NCBI RefSeq assembly: GCF_001654925.1
Contig: NZ_LXER01000015.1
Coordinates: 124,001 to 188,000 of the forward strand
DNA: 64,000 nt
DNA from: Buttiauxella brennerae ATCC 51605
GTDB lineage: Bacteria > Pseudomonadota > Gammaproteobacteria > Enterobacterales > Enterobacteriaceae
Direction: 5' to 3'
The position numbers and the translations under genes are program-made. Positions 11,834 to 21,831 of this stretch are shown one piece after another. Below the pieces are notes generated by a model that was not told the DNA's origin, did not search any database, and saw nothing but the letters and a program-made list of their open reading frames with translations. Position 1 is the first letter of the stretch; the number at the start of each line of letters is the position of its first letter.

Positions 11834-14800
11834 ATGGCCTCACAATATGACTTTACTGTCACGTTGCACGATCTTGCTTTTATTCTCAAGCAGATAAAAA
11901 TATCGGAAGCAGCGACAAACCCGGACGGCAGTGTGAATGGCGATACACTGCGTGACTTAGTCTCCAGCCCATTACTTCCCTACGGGATACGTACCGTAGA
12001 TGGCTCCTGGAATAACCTTCTACCCGGTCAGGAACTCTACGGTTCTGCCGATCAAAACATGCCCAGATTAACCGCGCTGAACTGGCAAGATGCTGACGCC
12101 ATGACCAGTTACACCCAACTCGGCGGGACGGTTATTGATGCAGACCCGCGTATTATCAGTAACTTGATATCGGACCAAACAGCTTCCAACCCGGCAGCAG
12201 TCGAAGCGCATAACGGCTTACAAGATGCACCTGGAGGAGGAACCACATCGGCAAATGGTAGTTTGTCGATTCCTAACCTGTCTCCGGATGTGGGTTTGTC
12301 CCCTGCTTTCAATGGCTGGATGACACTATTCGGGCAGTTCTTTGACCACGGTCTGGATCTAATTCCAAAGGAGGGAAACGGCATTGTATTCATTCCGCTG
12401 CAACCTGATGACCCCTTATATGTAGATGGGTCGCCCACTAACTTCATGGTATTAACCAGGGCAAAGGTTGATGCTAACCATGAAACTGTCAACCTCACGA
12501 CTCCCTTCATCGATCAAAACCAAACCTATACCTCCCACCCTTCACATCAGATATTCATCCGCGAATACGTCATGATTGATGGCAAGCCTGAACCAACCGG
12601 CAATTTATTAGGCGATGCGAACGGCGGGCTGGCAACCTGGGCTGATGTCAAAAACCAGGCTGAAACCATGCTCGGCATTAAACTCACCGATCAGGACGTG
12701 TTTAATGTTCCGCTGCTGGCCACTGACCGCTACGGTAACTTGATCTTAAGTGAAAATGGCAAAGTACAGATTGTCACCATCAACGGGCTGTTTGAGGCTA
12801 ACGGCGACTTTTTGCCTGCCGGAACGCTGCGTACCGGACACGCTTTTCTTGATGACATTGCCCACACTGCGGCACCAAAAGCAGGCCTGCTCGCCGATGA
12901 CGATAATGTGATTGGCGGCGCACAGCCCGCTGGAACCTATGATGACGAATTGCTCGATCGGCATTTCATCACCGGTGACGGGCGCGGTAATGAAAACATC
13001 GGGTTAACCGCGGTACATGCTGTTTTTCATAGTGAACATAACCGCCTGGTGGAAGAGTACAAAACCACTTTACTGGCAACCGGCGATATCAGCCTGATCA
13101 ACGAATGGCTGATGCCAGCACACCAGATAACTGCACTGCCAGCCGATACCAGCACGCTGGTCTGGAACGGCGAATATCTGTTCCAGGCAGGCCGTTTTAC
13201 CACTGAAATGCAGTACCAGCACCTGGTGTTCGAAGAGTTTGCGCGCACCGTGCAACCCGCCGTCGACCCGTTCGTCTTCTCTAACACCGCAGACATTAAC
13301 CCGCTGATCTTTGCTGAGTTCGCACACGTGGTTTACCGTTTTGGCCACTCGATGCTGACAGAAACCGTGGCGCGTACCGATATCGATATGCAAAGCGGTG
13401 ACATTGGCCTGATTGAAGCGTTCCTCAACCCGGTCGCCTTTAACCAAATCAACGGTAACACGGTTTCTGACGAACAGGCGATAGGCGCAATAGTTCGCGG
13501 CATGACACGGCAAGTCGGTAATGAAATTGATGAATTTATTACCGATGCTCTGCGCAATAACCTTATCGGGTTGCCGCTCGATTTAGGTGCGCTGAATATT
13601 GCCCGTGGGCGTGATACCGCCATGCCGACACTCAACCAGGCCCGTGAACAGTTCTTTGAATTAAGCGGTAACAGCGAACTAAGGCCTTATACCAGCTGGG
13701 CCGATTTCACCACTTATCTAAAAAACCCAGCCTCCATCATCAACTTTATGGCCGCTTACGGTCAGCATGAGCTGATTCTGGCTGCCACCTCCATTGCAGG
13801 GAAACGCGATGCGGTGAACTTCTTGCTGTTCGGCAATAGCACAACGTCTCCACCCGCCGATGCGATGGATTTCTTCAACAGCACCGGTGCATGGGCCACA
13901 AAAGAGTCCGGCCTGAATATGGTCGACTTCTGGATTGGCGGACTTGCCGAGCGTAAAAACGAGTTTGGCGGAATGTTGGGTTCCACCTTCAACTTTGTTT
14001 TTGAAACGCAAATGGAAATGCTGCAAGACGGCGACCGTTTCTACTACCTGAGCCGCGTTCAAGGGATGAACATGCTCAATGAGCTGGAAGCCAACTCATT
14101 CTCCGCGCTGGTTATGCGCAACAGCGACCTTGGAGAAAACGGTTCATCTCACCTGCCCGCTAACCTGTTCCAGACGCCAGATCATATTTTCGAAGTCAAC
14201 CAGGCGCTGCAAACGGAAATAGACCCGAAATGGGGTAACCCGCTTAAAGACTTGTTAACGCCTTTAATGACGCGGCGCGCAGCCACTAATGATGTTAACG
14301 GTGATGGCGCAGCTGATGGCGCTTACCTTAAATACACCGGCGATGGCCATGTGGTGCTCGGCGGTTCTGCCGGTAACGACACGTTGATCGGCGGTAAAGG
14401 CATCGACAGCCTGTGGGGGGATGGTGGTGATGACCGTCTTGATGGCGGCGATGAGGCGGATGTCGTTCACGGGGGTGACGGCAATGACATTATCACCGAC
14501 ACCGGCACGCCGGTTGGTGATGCCGACTTCCTGCATGGCGATGCAGGCCACGATGTCATTTTCTCCGGTAACGGCAACGACCTGGTGTTCGGTGGCAGCG
14601 GCAGTGACTTCGTCGTGGTGGGTGAAGATGCTCAGGAAGTCTTTGCTGGCCGGGACAATGACTTTGTTCTGGGCGGCTCCGGCGCGGACGCCCTGCTTGG
14701 CAACGAAGGCGATGACTGGCTGGAAGGCGGTGACGGGTTTGACTCACTAACGGGCGAAAACTCCGAACTGTTCTTCAACAGTACGATTGTCGGCCATGAC

Positions 14801-17158
14801 GTGCTGAACGGCCAGGGTAACGACACGGACTACGATGGCGAAGCAGGCGACGACATCATGGTTCAGGGAGCAGGTATTCAGCGTAACAATGGTATGGCCG
14901 GATTCGACTGGGCAATCCATAAAGGCGACCCGCACGGTGCTAATTCTGACCTCGGTATTCCGATTTTCGTCAACCAGCAAGAGTTTATCCTACGGGATCG
15001 CTTCGACCTGGTTGAAGGGTTATCGGGTTGGAAACACAACGATGTGTTAGTGGGCACCGAACAGCCTCTCGGCACCGCTCCGGTTCTGGGCACCCCGCTT
15101 TCCAATAATCTTACCCAGGAAGGCGCTGACAGGATTAGCGGCCTCCAGGCCATTCTCGGTGTGGCACACTCAGCCAATCCTGATGCCGTGTTGCTTAACC
15201 CGGATGATGGCAGCGATATTTTGCTCGGCGGCGGCGGCAGCGACCGCATTACCGGTAAAGCAGGCAATGACATTATTGATGGTGACGCGTGGCTCAACGT
15301 GCGCATTGCGGTTACCGGGCTTGCGGGCGTCACGACTGCCGACAGCATGAACGAACTGAAATCGTACATGCTGGCAGGCACCTTAAAACCCGACCAACTC
15401 GCGATAGTGCGCGAAATTTTGCGTGAGGGTGATGGGTCAGAAACCGACGTTGCTGTGTACCGCGATATCAGCAGCAACTACGTCTTTACCCGCATGCCAG
15501 ATGGCAGCCTCAGGGTTGACCATGCCACGCCCGATGCCGCATTGAACCTTGATGACGGTATCGATCGCCTGCTAAACATCGAAAAAGTGGAGTTCGGTAA
15601 CGGCGAGCAGTTATGGGTCACGGCTCAACAGGCCACGGGCAATCTCACCATTAGTAACCCTTCACCCTCGGTTGGCGATCTTTTGCGCGTAAACCTGGCG
15701 AATCTGCAGGATGGAAACGGTATTGCGGCAAATGCCGCTATCACGCTGACATGGCAGGCGTTTACCAGTGGTCAATGGCGTGATCAGGCCGTCGGTGAGG
15801 AGTTCAGAGTACCTGGCGCTATTTTGGGTGCACCACTTCGCGTCGTTGCCAGCTTCAATGACCGAATGGGGGATGCAGAGTCCATTGTTTCTGCGCAAAC
15901 CCAGGCCGTGATGGTGCGGGACCAGCCGACTACCGGTGCGCCAGTCATTAATGACCTGACACCGACTGAAAGCGTCACCCTTACCGCTGTTGTCTCCGGT
16001 ATTGCTGATGCTGACGGCTTGACCGGCGGTAACTTTAGTTACCAGTGGAGAATGAGTGCCGGAAACGGGTTTGTGAATATCAACGGTGCTACTGCTGCCA
16101 GTTACACGCCGGGTCAGACGATGATTGGCAGGACATTGCAGGTCGTGGTTACCGTCGTTGACGATGAAGGAAACCCACCGGTGGTGCTGACATCAACAAC
16201 GACGCAGCCGGTTGGTGACATGGTTGTGGGCAACAACGGCGGTAACGTTCTCATCGGCACCGCATGGAGTGACATCCTGCGTGGTGAAGGTGGTAACGAT
16301 ACTCTGCTGGGGCTTGCAGGCGATGATTTACTGGTTGGTGGTATCGGCAACGACAGCCTCTCCGGTGATGCCGGGCAAGACATCCTGCAAGGGGATGCGG
16401 GTAACGACAACCTCGATGGCGGCCAGGGTGCTGACAGCATGGCAGGCGGCGCGGGTAATGATACCTACATCGTTGATAACGCGGGCGACATTGTCATCGA
16501 AGGCCTCAACGCCGGGAATGATGTCGTACAGACCAACCTCAGTAGCTATGACTTGAGCGATAACGTTGAAGAACTGGTCTTCACCGGCCAGGGCAGCTTC
16601 ATTGGCACAGGGAACGCCATTGCCAACATCATCACCGGCGGCAACGGTAATGACTTTTTGTTTGGTATGGGAGGCAATGACCAACTGTCAGGCGGGCTGG
16701 GAAATGACTTCCTTGATGGCGGTGACGGAATCGATAACCTGCAAGGCGGCAACGGCAACGATGTCATGATCGGCGGTGCAGGTGCTGACATTCTTTCCGG
16801 TGGAATCGGTAACGATATTCTCAACGGTCAGGCGGGTAATGACACCATGGACGGCGGTATCGGTAATGACATCTTCGCTTTCAGCGCAAGTTTCGGGCAA
16901 GACCGTATTACTGGCTTCGATAGTAATGCCAATGGCGGACAGGATTACCTCGATTTGAGTTTGTTAGGTATCACTTCGGGTAGTTTTGCGAGCAGCGTCG
17001 GGATTACGGGAAACAACGGTAACACCGTCGTCACCGTAGGTGCTGATGTCATTACGTTAGTCGGCGTCAACTCAACCACCGTTAATATCGGTGATTTTAT
17101 TCTCGAATTACCTTCAACCTTTGCCGCTAACAACGGCAATAATTCACTGATTGCGTAA
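11834..17158 (+). CDS. Giant RTX protein with animal-type haem peroxidase domain
   Basis: 1774 residues. Residues about 130-800 form a peroxidase-cyclooxygenase-type domain: distal Gln168/Asp171/His172 (LFGQFFDHGLDL), Arg384 and Glu387 in GDGRGNE, proximal His505 in YRFGHSML and Asn601 in RGRDTAMPTLNQ. Asp171 and Glu387 match the residues that ester-link haem in mammalian peroxidases. The Asp that follows the distal His in those enzymes and binds calcium is Gly173 here. Two blocks of GGxGxDx-type calcium-binding repeats follow, about 838-980 and 1466-1690, with an Ig-like stretch near 1375-1460. There is no Sec signal; the extreme C-terminus should carry the type I secretion signal, and the matching exporter genes follow directly. 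Probably a secreted halide- or phenol-oxidising enzyme used against competitors or hosts; substrate unknown. Confidence 0.88.
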   Translation: MASQYDFTVTLHDLAFILKQIKISEAATNPDGSVNGDTLRDLVSSPLLPYGIRTVDGSWNNLLPGQELYGSADQNMPRLTALNWQDADAMTSYTQLGGTVIDADPRIISNLISDQTASNPAAVEAHNGLQDAPGGGTTSANGSLSIPNLSPDVGLSPAFNGWMTLFGQFFDHGLDLIPKEGNGIVFIPLQPDDPLYVDGSPTNFMVLTRAKVDANHETVNLTTPFIDQNQTYTSHPSHQIFIREYVMIDGKPEPTGNLLGDANGGLATWADVKNQAETMLGIKLTDQDVFNVPLLATDRYGNLILSENGKVQIVTINGLFEANGDFLPAGTLRTGHAFLDDIAHTAAPKAGLLADDDNVIGGAQPAGTYDDELLDRHFITGDGRGNENIGLTAVHAVFHSEHNRLVEEYKTTLLATGDISLINEWLMPAHQITALPADTSTLVWNGEYLFQAGRFTTEMQYQHLVFEEFARTVQPAVDPFVFSNTADINPLIFAEFAHVVYRFGHSMLTETVARTDIDMQSGDIGLIEAFLNPVAFNQINGNTVSDEQAIGAIVRGMTRQVGNEIDEFITDALRNNLIGLPLDLGALNIARGRDTAMPTLNQAREQFFELSGNSELRPYTSWADFTTYLKNPASIINFMAAYGQHELILAATSIAGKRDAVNFLLFGNSTTSPPADAMDFFNSTGAWATKESGLNMVDFWIGGLAERKNEFGGMLGSTFNFVFETQMEMLQDGDRFYYLSRVQGMNMLNELEANSFSALVMRNSDLGENGSSHLPANLFQTPDHIFEVNQALQTEIDPKWGNPLKDLLTPLMTRRAATNDVNGDGAADGAYLKYTGDGHVVLGGSAGNDTLIGGKGIDSLWGDGGDDRLDGGDEADVVHGGDGNDIITDTGTPVGDADFLHGDAGHDVIFSGNGNDLVFGGSGSDFVVVGEDAQEVFAGRDNDFVLGGSGADALLGNEGDDWLEGGDGFDSLTGENSELFFNSTIVGHDVLNGQGNDTDYDGEAGDDIMVQGAGIQRNNGMAGFDWAIHKGDPHGANSDLGIPIFVNQQEFILRDRFDLVEGLSGWKHNDVLVGTEQPLGTAPVLGTPLSNNLTQEGADRISGLQAILGVAHSANPDAVLLNPDDGSDILLGGGGSDRITGKAGNDIIDGDAWLNVRIAVTGLAGVTTADSMNELKSYMLAGTLKPDQLAIVREILREGDGSETDVAVYRDISSNYVFTRMPDGSLRVDHATPDAALNLDDGIDRLLNIEKVEFGNGEQLWVTAQQATGNLTISNPSPSVGDLLRVNLANLQDGNGIAANAAITLTWQAFTSGQWRDQAVGEEFRVPGAILGAPLRVVASFNDRMGDAESIVSAQTQAVMVRDQPTTGAPVINDLTPTESVTLTAVVSGIADADGLTGGNFSYQWRMSAGNGFVNINGATAASYTPGQTMIGRTLQVVVTVVDDEGNPPVVLTSTTTQPVGDMVVGNNGGNVLIGTAWSDILRGEGGNDTLLGLAGDDLLVGGIGNDSLSGDAGQDILQGDAGNDNLDGGQGADSMAGGAGNDTYIVDNAGDIVIEGLNAGNDVVQTNLSSYDLSDNVEELVFTGQGSFIGTGNAIANIITGGNGNDFLFGMGGNDQLSGGLGNDFLDGGDGIDNLQGGNGNDVMIGGAGADILSGGIGNDILNGQAGNDTMDGGIGNDIFAFSASFGQDRITGFDSNANGGQDYLDLSLLGITSGSFASSVGITGNNGNTVVTVGADVITLVGVNSTTVNIGDFILELPSTFAANNGNNSLIA

Positions 17159-17168
17159 GGAGTAGACT

Positions 17169-18908
17169 ATGTCGCGCCAGCATACGCCAACAGAACTGAA
17201 GAATGCATTAAAGGGTACGAAACCCACCTTTATAATGCTGTTGTTTTTTAGTTGTGTAATAAACATGCTTATGCTGGCGCCGGCAATATATATGTTGCAG
17301 GTCTATGATCGTGTTCTGGTCAGTAAAAACACCACCACCTTACTGATGCTGACATTACTTATTGTCGGGATATACATCGTTATTGCGATGATTGAGTCGG
17401 CCCGTTCAAGTGTCATGATAAGACTGGGTAATAGACTCGATGTAAAATTAAATAAGCTCGTCTTTAATGCTGCATTTAAACGAAAGGTTGCCACTGGCGA
17501 CAGTAATCCAGCGCAGGCATTAGCCGAACTGGATCAAATTCGTCAGTTTCTTTCCGGCAACAGCTTATTTGCATTGCTGGACATTCCATGGACGCCGGTA
17601 TATTTATTCATCGCGTTTCTTGTCCACCCTCTGCTGGGATACCTTTCTCTGGGAGGGATAACCATATTGTTTATCCTGACCCTGGTTTCCGAATTTTCAA
17701 CTAAACGCCCTATTCAGCAAGCCCATGCGTTAACCATCAATAACGCCAGCAAACTCAACAAGCAATTACAAAACTCCGACACCATCGAAGCAATGGGAAT
17801 GCTTTCCACCCTGAAACTTCACTGGGGTGAGCAGCATGACAAAGTGCTGGTTTTGCAAACGCAGATTGCCGATAAAATGGCCAGCTTAAACAGCTTAAGC
17901 CGTTTTGTGCGTGTGTTACTGCAATCCATCGCGCTGGGTGCCGGTGCATTACTGGTGATCGGGGGGCAAATTACCCCAGGGCTGATGATTGCCGCTTCCA
18001 TCATTCTTGGGCGAGTGCTTAACCCGGTGGAACAAATCATCGGTAGCTGGAAACAGTTTGTGCAATTTCGAAGCGCATGGCACCAGTTGTCGACACTCCT
18101 GAAAGAATACCCAGCGGCAAAAGAAGTCCTGACGCTCCCGCGCCCGAAAGGCAATATTAGCGTCGAAAGTGTATTTGCTGCCGCCCCCGGCCAGCATGCC
18201 CCGCTGTTGCGCAATATCTCTTTGCAGCTTGAACAAGGTGAAGTGCTGGGCATTATTGGCCCTTCTGCATCCGGGAAAACATCGCTGGCCAAATTGCTGG
18301 TCGGTGTCTGGAAACCGTTATCCGGTAAGGTTCGCCTCGACGGGGCAGATATTTGCCAGTGGGACAAAGAGTTACTTGGCCCCTCCATTGGTTATCTGCC
18401 GCAAGATGTTGAATTATTTGACGGTAGCATTGCGCAGAATATTGCCCGCTTTGCGAAAGGCGACAGCGAACTTATCGTGGCCGCCGCGATCCTCGCCGGT
18501 GTACACGAAATGATTTTACGACTTCCCCAGGGATACGACACACCACTGGGCACCGGCGGGCACCAGTTGTCCGGTGGGCAACGCCAGCGTGTTGGGCTTG
18601 CGCGTGCGGTGTATAACAACCCGGCATTTATTGTGCTCGATGAGCCAAATGCCAACCTCGATGACGCGGGTGAATTTGCCTTAATCAAAGCTATCAATAC
18701 ATTACGAACACAGGGCCAAACCACAGTTATTATCTCGCACCGCCCGACGCTGCTTGGCGTGGTCAATAAAGTCTTGCTACTCAATGAAGGAGCCGTGCAG
18801 GAGTTCGGAACCCGCGACCAGGTTTTCGCCAGTCTACGCCAGGCAAACATATTAAAACCGGTGGCGACCTCTTCCTCATCGAGTAATGAACAGCAACGCG
18901 AGGCCTGA
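17169..18908 (+). CDS. Type I secretion ABC transporter/permease (PrtD/AprD type)
   Basis: 579 residues: a six-helix membrane domain (about 20-310) followed by a nucleotide-binding domain. Walker A is GPSASGKT at 364-371, the signature is LSGGQRQRVGLARA, and Walker B is FIVLDEPNANLD. It lacks the N-terminal C39 or C39-like domain of HlyB, which places it with the PrtD/LipB/AprD group that exports RTX proteases and lipases. It begins ten bases after the peroxidase stop and overlaps the next gene by one base, so the three form one operon and this is the dedicated exporter. Confidence 0.92.
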   Translation: MSRQHTPTELKNALKGTKPTFIMLLFFSCVINMLMLAPAIYMLQVYDRVLVSKNTTTLLMLTLLIVGIYIVIAMIESARSSVMIRLGNRLDVKLNKLVFNAAFKRKVATGDSNPAQALAELDQIRQFLSGNSLFALLDIPWTPVYLFIAFLVHPLLGYLSLGGITILFILTLVSEFSTKRPIQQAHALTINNASKLNKQLQNSDTIEAMGMLSTLKLHWGEQHDKVLVLQTQIADKMASLNSLSRFVRVLLQSIALGAGALLVIGGQITPGLMIAASIILGRVLNPVEQIIGSWKQFVQFRSAWHQLSTLLKEYPAAKEVLTLPRPKGNISVESVFAAAPGQHAPLLRNISLQLEQGEVLGIIGPSASGKTSLAKLLVGVWKPLSGKVRLDGADICQWDKELLGPSIGYLPQDVELFDGSIAQNIARFAKGDSELIVAAAILAGVHEMILRLPQGYDTPLGTGGHQLSGGQRQRVGLARAVYNNPAFIVLDEPNANLDDAGEFALIKAINTLRTQGQTTVIISHRPTLLGVVNKVLLLNEGAVQEFGTRDQVFASLRQANILKPVATSSSSSNEQQREA

Positions 18909-20245
18909 TGATGAAAAAGAACAACAATATCTCCGAAAACCCAGCTTCAGGCAGTGTGGATACCAACATCTGGCCTCCGATTCTGCGTGGGATGATCGTT
19001 ATTACGCTTGGCGTCGGCGGCTTCTTATTATGGGCGGTACAAGCCCCTTTAGATGCGGGGGTCGTGGCTGATGGCACGGTGACAGTTTCAAGCCATCGTA
19101 AAACCATTCAGCATTTGAGCGGTGGTCGGGTCACCGATATCTTTATTAAAGAAGGCGATTTAGTTAAAAAAAACCAGGTATTAGTACGCGTGGATAAAAT
19201 GCAGCTTGGCATGCGTTATAGCACGTTAAATGCGCAATACATGTCCGCAAAAAGCATTGAAGATCGTTTGCTGGCAGAAAGAGGCGGTCTCGAAACCATC
19301 ACCTTTGATAATAAACTAACCTTGCAATTTGCCGATAATAAACGCCTGATTGAGGTGAGGAATCTGCAAGAAAAACTATTTGATACGCGTAGGAAAAATA
19401 TCCAGGATGAATTATCAATGATTCAGGAGACGCTCGATGGGCTTGTAGAACAAACTGATAATTTAAATAAAATAAAAAGTTTTCGGGATCATCAGTCTAA
19501 TCTAATCAATCGGGAGTTGGGTGCGATAAGAGCACTGAGCGAAAAAAACTACTACCCAAAAGCACAATTACTGGTGCTTGAACGCGAAGCTGCTGAAATA
19601 TCCGGCAGCGTATCAGAGGATATTCTGAATATCGCGAAGCTAAAATCACAGCAAAATGAACTGAAAATCAAAGCGTATCAGGTGCGTCACCAATATTTGC
19701 GCGAAGTGGAATCTGAACTGAGTGAAAAGCAAAAAGAAGTGTCGATGCTTGAAGATGAACTGGTTTCTACCCGCCATGAACTGGATAACACCGAAATCCG
19801 TTCGCCGATTGATGGCATCGTTCTGGATGTCAAAATAAGCACTGTGGGCGGCATTATTCAACCAGGCGAACATTTGATGGATATTGTTGCCGCCGGGCAG
19901 CCACTGCAAATTGATGCCAAAATACCGGTGCACGCCATTGATAAAATGGCACCAGGTCTGATGGTTGATGTGCTATTCCCTGCCCTTAACCATGCGTTAT
20001 TGCCATCGGTGCCTGCGCGCGTGTTAACCATTTCGGCTGACCGCTTGATTGATGAAGTCACACAACAGCCCTATTACCTAGCAGAAGTACAAGTCTCAAC
20101 AGAAGGCGTGCATTTGCTGGGTGATTACAAAATCAAAGCCGGTATGCCTGCAAGTGTGACGATAAAAACGGGTGAGCGGACCTTTCTAAGTTACCTGTTT
20201 AAACCTTTACTCGCCCGTCTTGAGCTGGCGTTTAAAGAGTACTAA
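18908..20245 (+). CDS. Type I secretion membrane-fusion protein (PrtE/HlyD type)
   Basis: 445 residues. One membrane anchor at about 24-46, a first lipoyl half near 60-105 (VTVSSHRKTIQHLSGG), a long coiled coil between about 150 and 290, then a second lipoyl half and beta-barrel (NTEIRSPIDGIVLDV). It bridges the inner-membrane ABC protein to an outer-membrane channel. Its ATG overlaps the stop of the ABC gene (TGATG). No TolC-like gene follows, so the chromosomal TolC is the probable third component. Confidence 0.92.
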   Translation: MMKKNNNISENPASGSVDTNIWPPILRGMIVITLGVGGFLLWAVQAPLDAGVVADGTVTVSSHRKTIQHLSGGRVTDIFIKEGDLVKKNQVLVRVDKMQLGMRYSTLNAQYMSAKSIEDRLLAERGGLETITFDNKLTLQFADNKRLIEVRNLQEKLFDTRRKNIQDELSMIQETLDGLVEQTDNLNKIKSFRDHQSNLINRELGAIRALSEKNYYPKAQLLVLEREAAEISGSVSEDILNIAKLKSQQNELKIKAYQVRHQYLREVESELSEKQKEVSMLEDELVSTRHELDNTEIRSPIDGIVLDVKISTVGGIIQPGEHLMDIVAAGQPLQIDAKIPVHAIDKMAPGLMVDVLFPALNHALLPSVPARVLTISADRLIDEVTQQPYYLAEVQVSTEGVHLLGDYKIKAGMPASVTIKTGERTFLSYLFKPLLARLELAFKEY

Positions 20246-20372
20246 CATTTAATTTAGTGCGAGTGAAGTTGGCTTCATTAACCCTACAATAGCTGGTGCT
20301 AACTGATTGACTTAAATTCAAATAATAAGAGAATGTTTCTTTCAGCGACTACCCGAAACACTGGAGTCAATT

Positions 20373-21704
20373 ATCAGCAGTTCACATAGCGTTCTTTGCG
20401 GAACGAAAGCCAAAAAATTAGGCTCTCTTGTTGTCGCGGCACTTTTACTTGCCAGCTGCTCATCCACACCGCCGAAGTCACTCGTTACCCCGCTATCGCC
20501 AGGGGCTAAAAACCCCATTACGGGTAAGACGCCACAAACTCAAGAGTCTGTGCGTGGCATTTGGCTGGCAACGGTTTCGCGACTTGACTGGCCTCCGCTG
20601 GCATCCGTTAACCCGGCAAATTCTGCAACGCGCATCAGCCAGCAACAAGAAGCCCTGAAGGCGAAGCTGGATAAACTCAAAGAGCTCGGCATCAATACCG
20701 TTTTCTTCCAGATTAAACCCGACGGCACCGCTCTTTGGCCATCAAAAATTTTGCCGTGGTCAGATGTGCTGACGGGCAAAATTGGTGAAGACCCCGGTTA
20801 CGATCCGCTGCAGTTTATGCTCGACGAAGCGCACAAGCGCGGTATAAAAGTTCATGCCTGGCTTAACCCCTACCGTGTTTCCACCAATACTAAACCGTCG
20901 ACCGTTGCCGAACTCAATAACACTTTGTCGAACCAGCCGCCGAGTGTGTTTGTGTTGCACCGCGACTGGATACGCACTTCCGGCGATCGTTATGTGCTCG
21001 ACCCGGGTATCCCTGAAGTGCGGGACTGGGTAACCAGCATTGTTGCCGAAGTCGTGACTCGTTATCCCATTGACGGTGTCCAGTTTGATGACTACTTCTA
21101 TACCGAGTCCCCGGGTTTTACTCTTAACGATAACCAGACCTTCAAAAAGTATGGGGCAGAGTTTAATTCCAAAGCAGACTGGCGGCGGCATAACACTCAG
21201 TTGTTGATTGAACAGGTTTCCCGCACCGTTAAACAACTGAAACCGAATGTTGAGTTTGGTGTAAGCCCTGCTGGTGTGTGGCGTAACCGATCATTCGATC
21301 CGAATGGTTCCGATACCCGAGGTGCCGCGGCGTATGATGAATCGTTTGCCGACACTCGTCGCTGGGTGCAACAGGGTTTGTTGGATTACATTGCCCCGCA
21401 GTTGTACTGGCCTTTCGCCCGTGATGCTGCTCGCTATGATGTGCTCGCCAAATGGTGGGTAGATGTGGTGAAACCAACAAATACGCGCCTTTATATTGGC
21501 GTTGCGCTCTACAAAATCGGTGAACCATCGAAGAAAGAACCGGACTGGACGATAAAGGGTGGCGTTCCCGAGCTGAAAAAGCAGCTCGATCTCAATGAAT
21601 CTTTGCCACAAATCAGCGGCACGATTTTGTTCCGCGAGGACTATCTCAATCAGCCACAGACCCGCGAAGCCGTCAGTTATCTTAAAGACCGTTGGGGTAG
21701 TTAA
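20373..21704 (+). CDS. digH: Divisome glycosyl hydrolase DigH (YddW) lipoprotein with apparent non-AUG start
   Basis: Nearly identical in plan to E. coli DigH (439 residues), which trims denuded septal peptidoglycan glycans. The mature domain begins MRGIW-like at 20550 (here VRGIWLATVSRLDWPP), but the frame continues upstream through a typical lipoprotein signal with lipobox LLASC (Cys at 20457-20459). In this frame there is no ATG, GTG or TTG between the stop codon at 20313 and 20550. GGAG at 20363-20366 points to ATT at 20370 or ATC at 20373 as start, giving 443-444 residues. Catalytic-domain motifs such as DGVQFDDYFY and YIAPQLYWPF are intact. If the rare start is not used, the signal peptide would be lost. 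A sequencing error or a decayed start is the alternative. Confidence 0.8.
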   Translation: MSSSHSVLCGTKAKKLGSLVVAALLLASCSSTPPKSLVTPLSPGAKNPITGKTPQTQESVRGIWLATVSRLDWPPLASVNPANSATRISQQQEALKAKLDKLKELGINTVFFQIKPDGTALWPSKILPWSDVLTGKIGEDPGYDPLQFMLDEAHKRGIKVHAWLNPYRVSTNTKPSTVAELNNTLSNQPPSVFVLHRDWIRTSGDRYVLDPGIPEVRDWVTSIVAEVVTRYPIDGVQFDDYFYTESPGFTLNDNQTFKKYGAEFNSKADWRRHNTQLLIEQVSRTVKQLKPNVEFGVSPAGVWRNRSFDPNGSDTRGAAAYDESFADTRRWVQQGLLDYIAPQLYWPFARDAARYDVLAKWWVDVVKPTNTRLYIGVALYKIGEPSKKEPDWTIKGGVPELKKQLDLNESLPQISGTILFREDYLNQPQTREAVSYLKDRWGS

Positions 21705-21756
21705 CGAGTTACTCTAACCATTTGAATTATATTGTTTTATCGAAATATGGCGTCGC

Positions 21757-21807
21757 TACGTGAATTCTGCTGATTTTGCACACCATCAGGGCAGCAGAAT
21801 TCACGTA
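21757..21807. repeat. Perfect 16-bp inverted repeat between convergent genes
   Basis: Arms 21757-21772 (TACGTGAATTCTGCTG) and 21792-21807 are exact complements around a 19-base loop. There is no T run on either side. It lies between digH and the convergent mig-14-like gene, and could act as a two-way terminator or mark the edge of the accessory patch that follows. Confidence 0.75.
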
Positions 21808-21831
21808 AATCCATCAAAAACAGGTAGTCAC

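Noticed and set aside
12109-15477. Several minus-strand frames of 90-199 codons opposite the RTX peroxidase
   Set aside because: They mirror the Gly/Asp-rich coding strand and resemble no protein family.
14350-16900. Repeated GGTAACGAC-like units that could look like a repeat array
   Set aside because: They are codons of the calcium-binding nonapeptides, vary in sequence and are in frame; not a CRISPR or DNA-level tandem array.
20246-20372. A tolC-like or third secretion gene after the membrane-fusion gene
   Set aside because: The interval is only about 125 bases and the next gene is digH; no outer-membrane channel is encoded.
20333-20389. ATG at 20333 as the start of digH
   Set aside because: It is in a different frame from the lipoprotein signal and meets a TAG after 18 codons.
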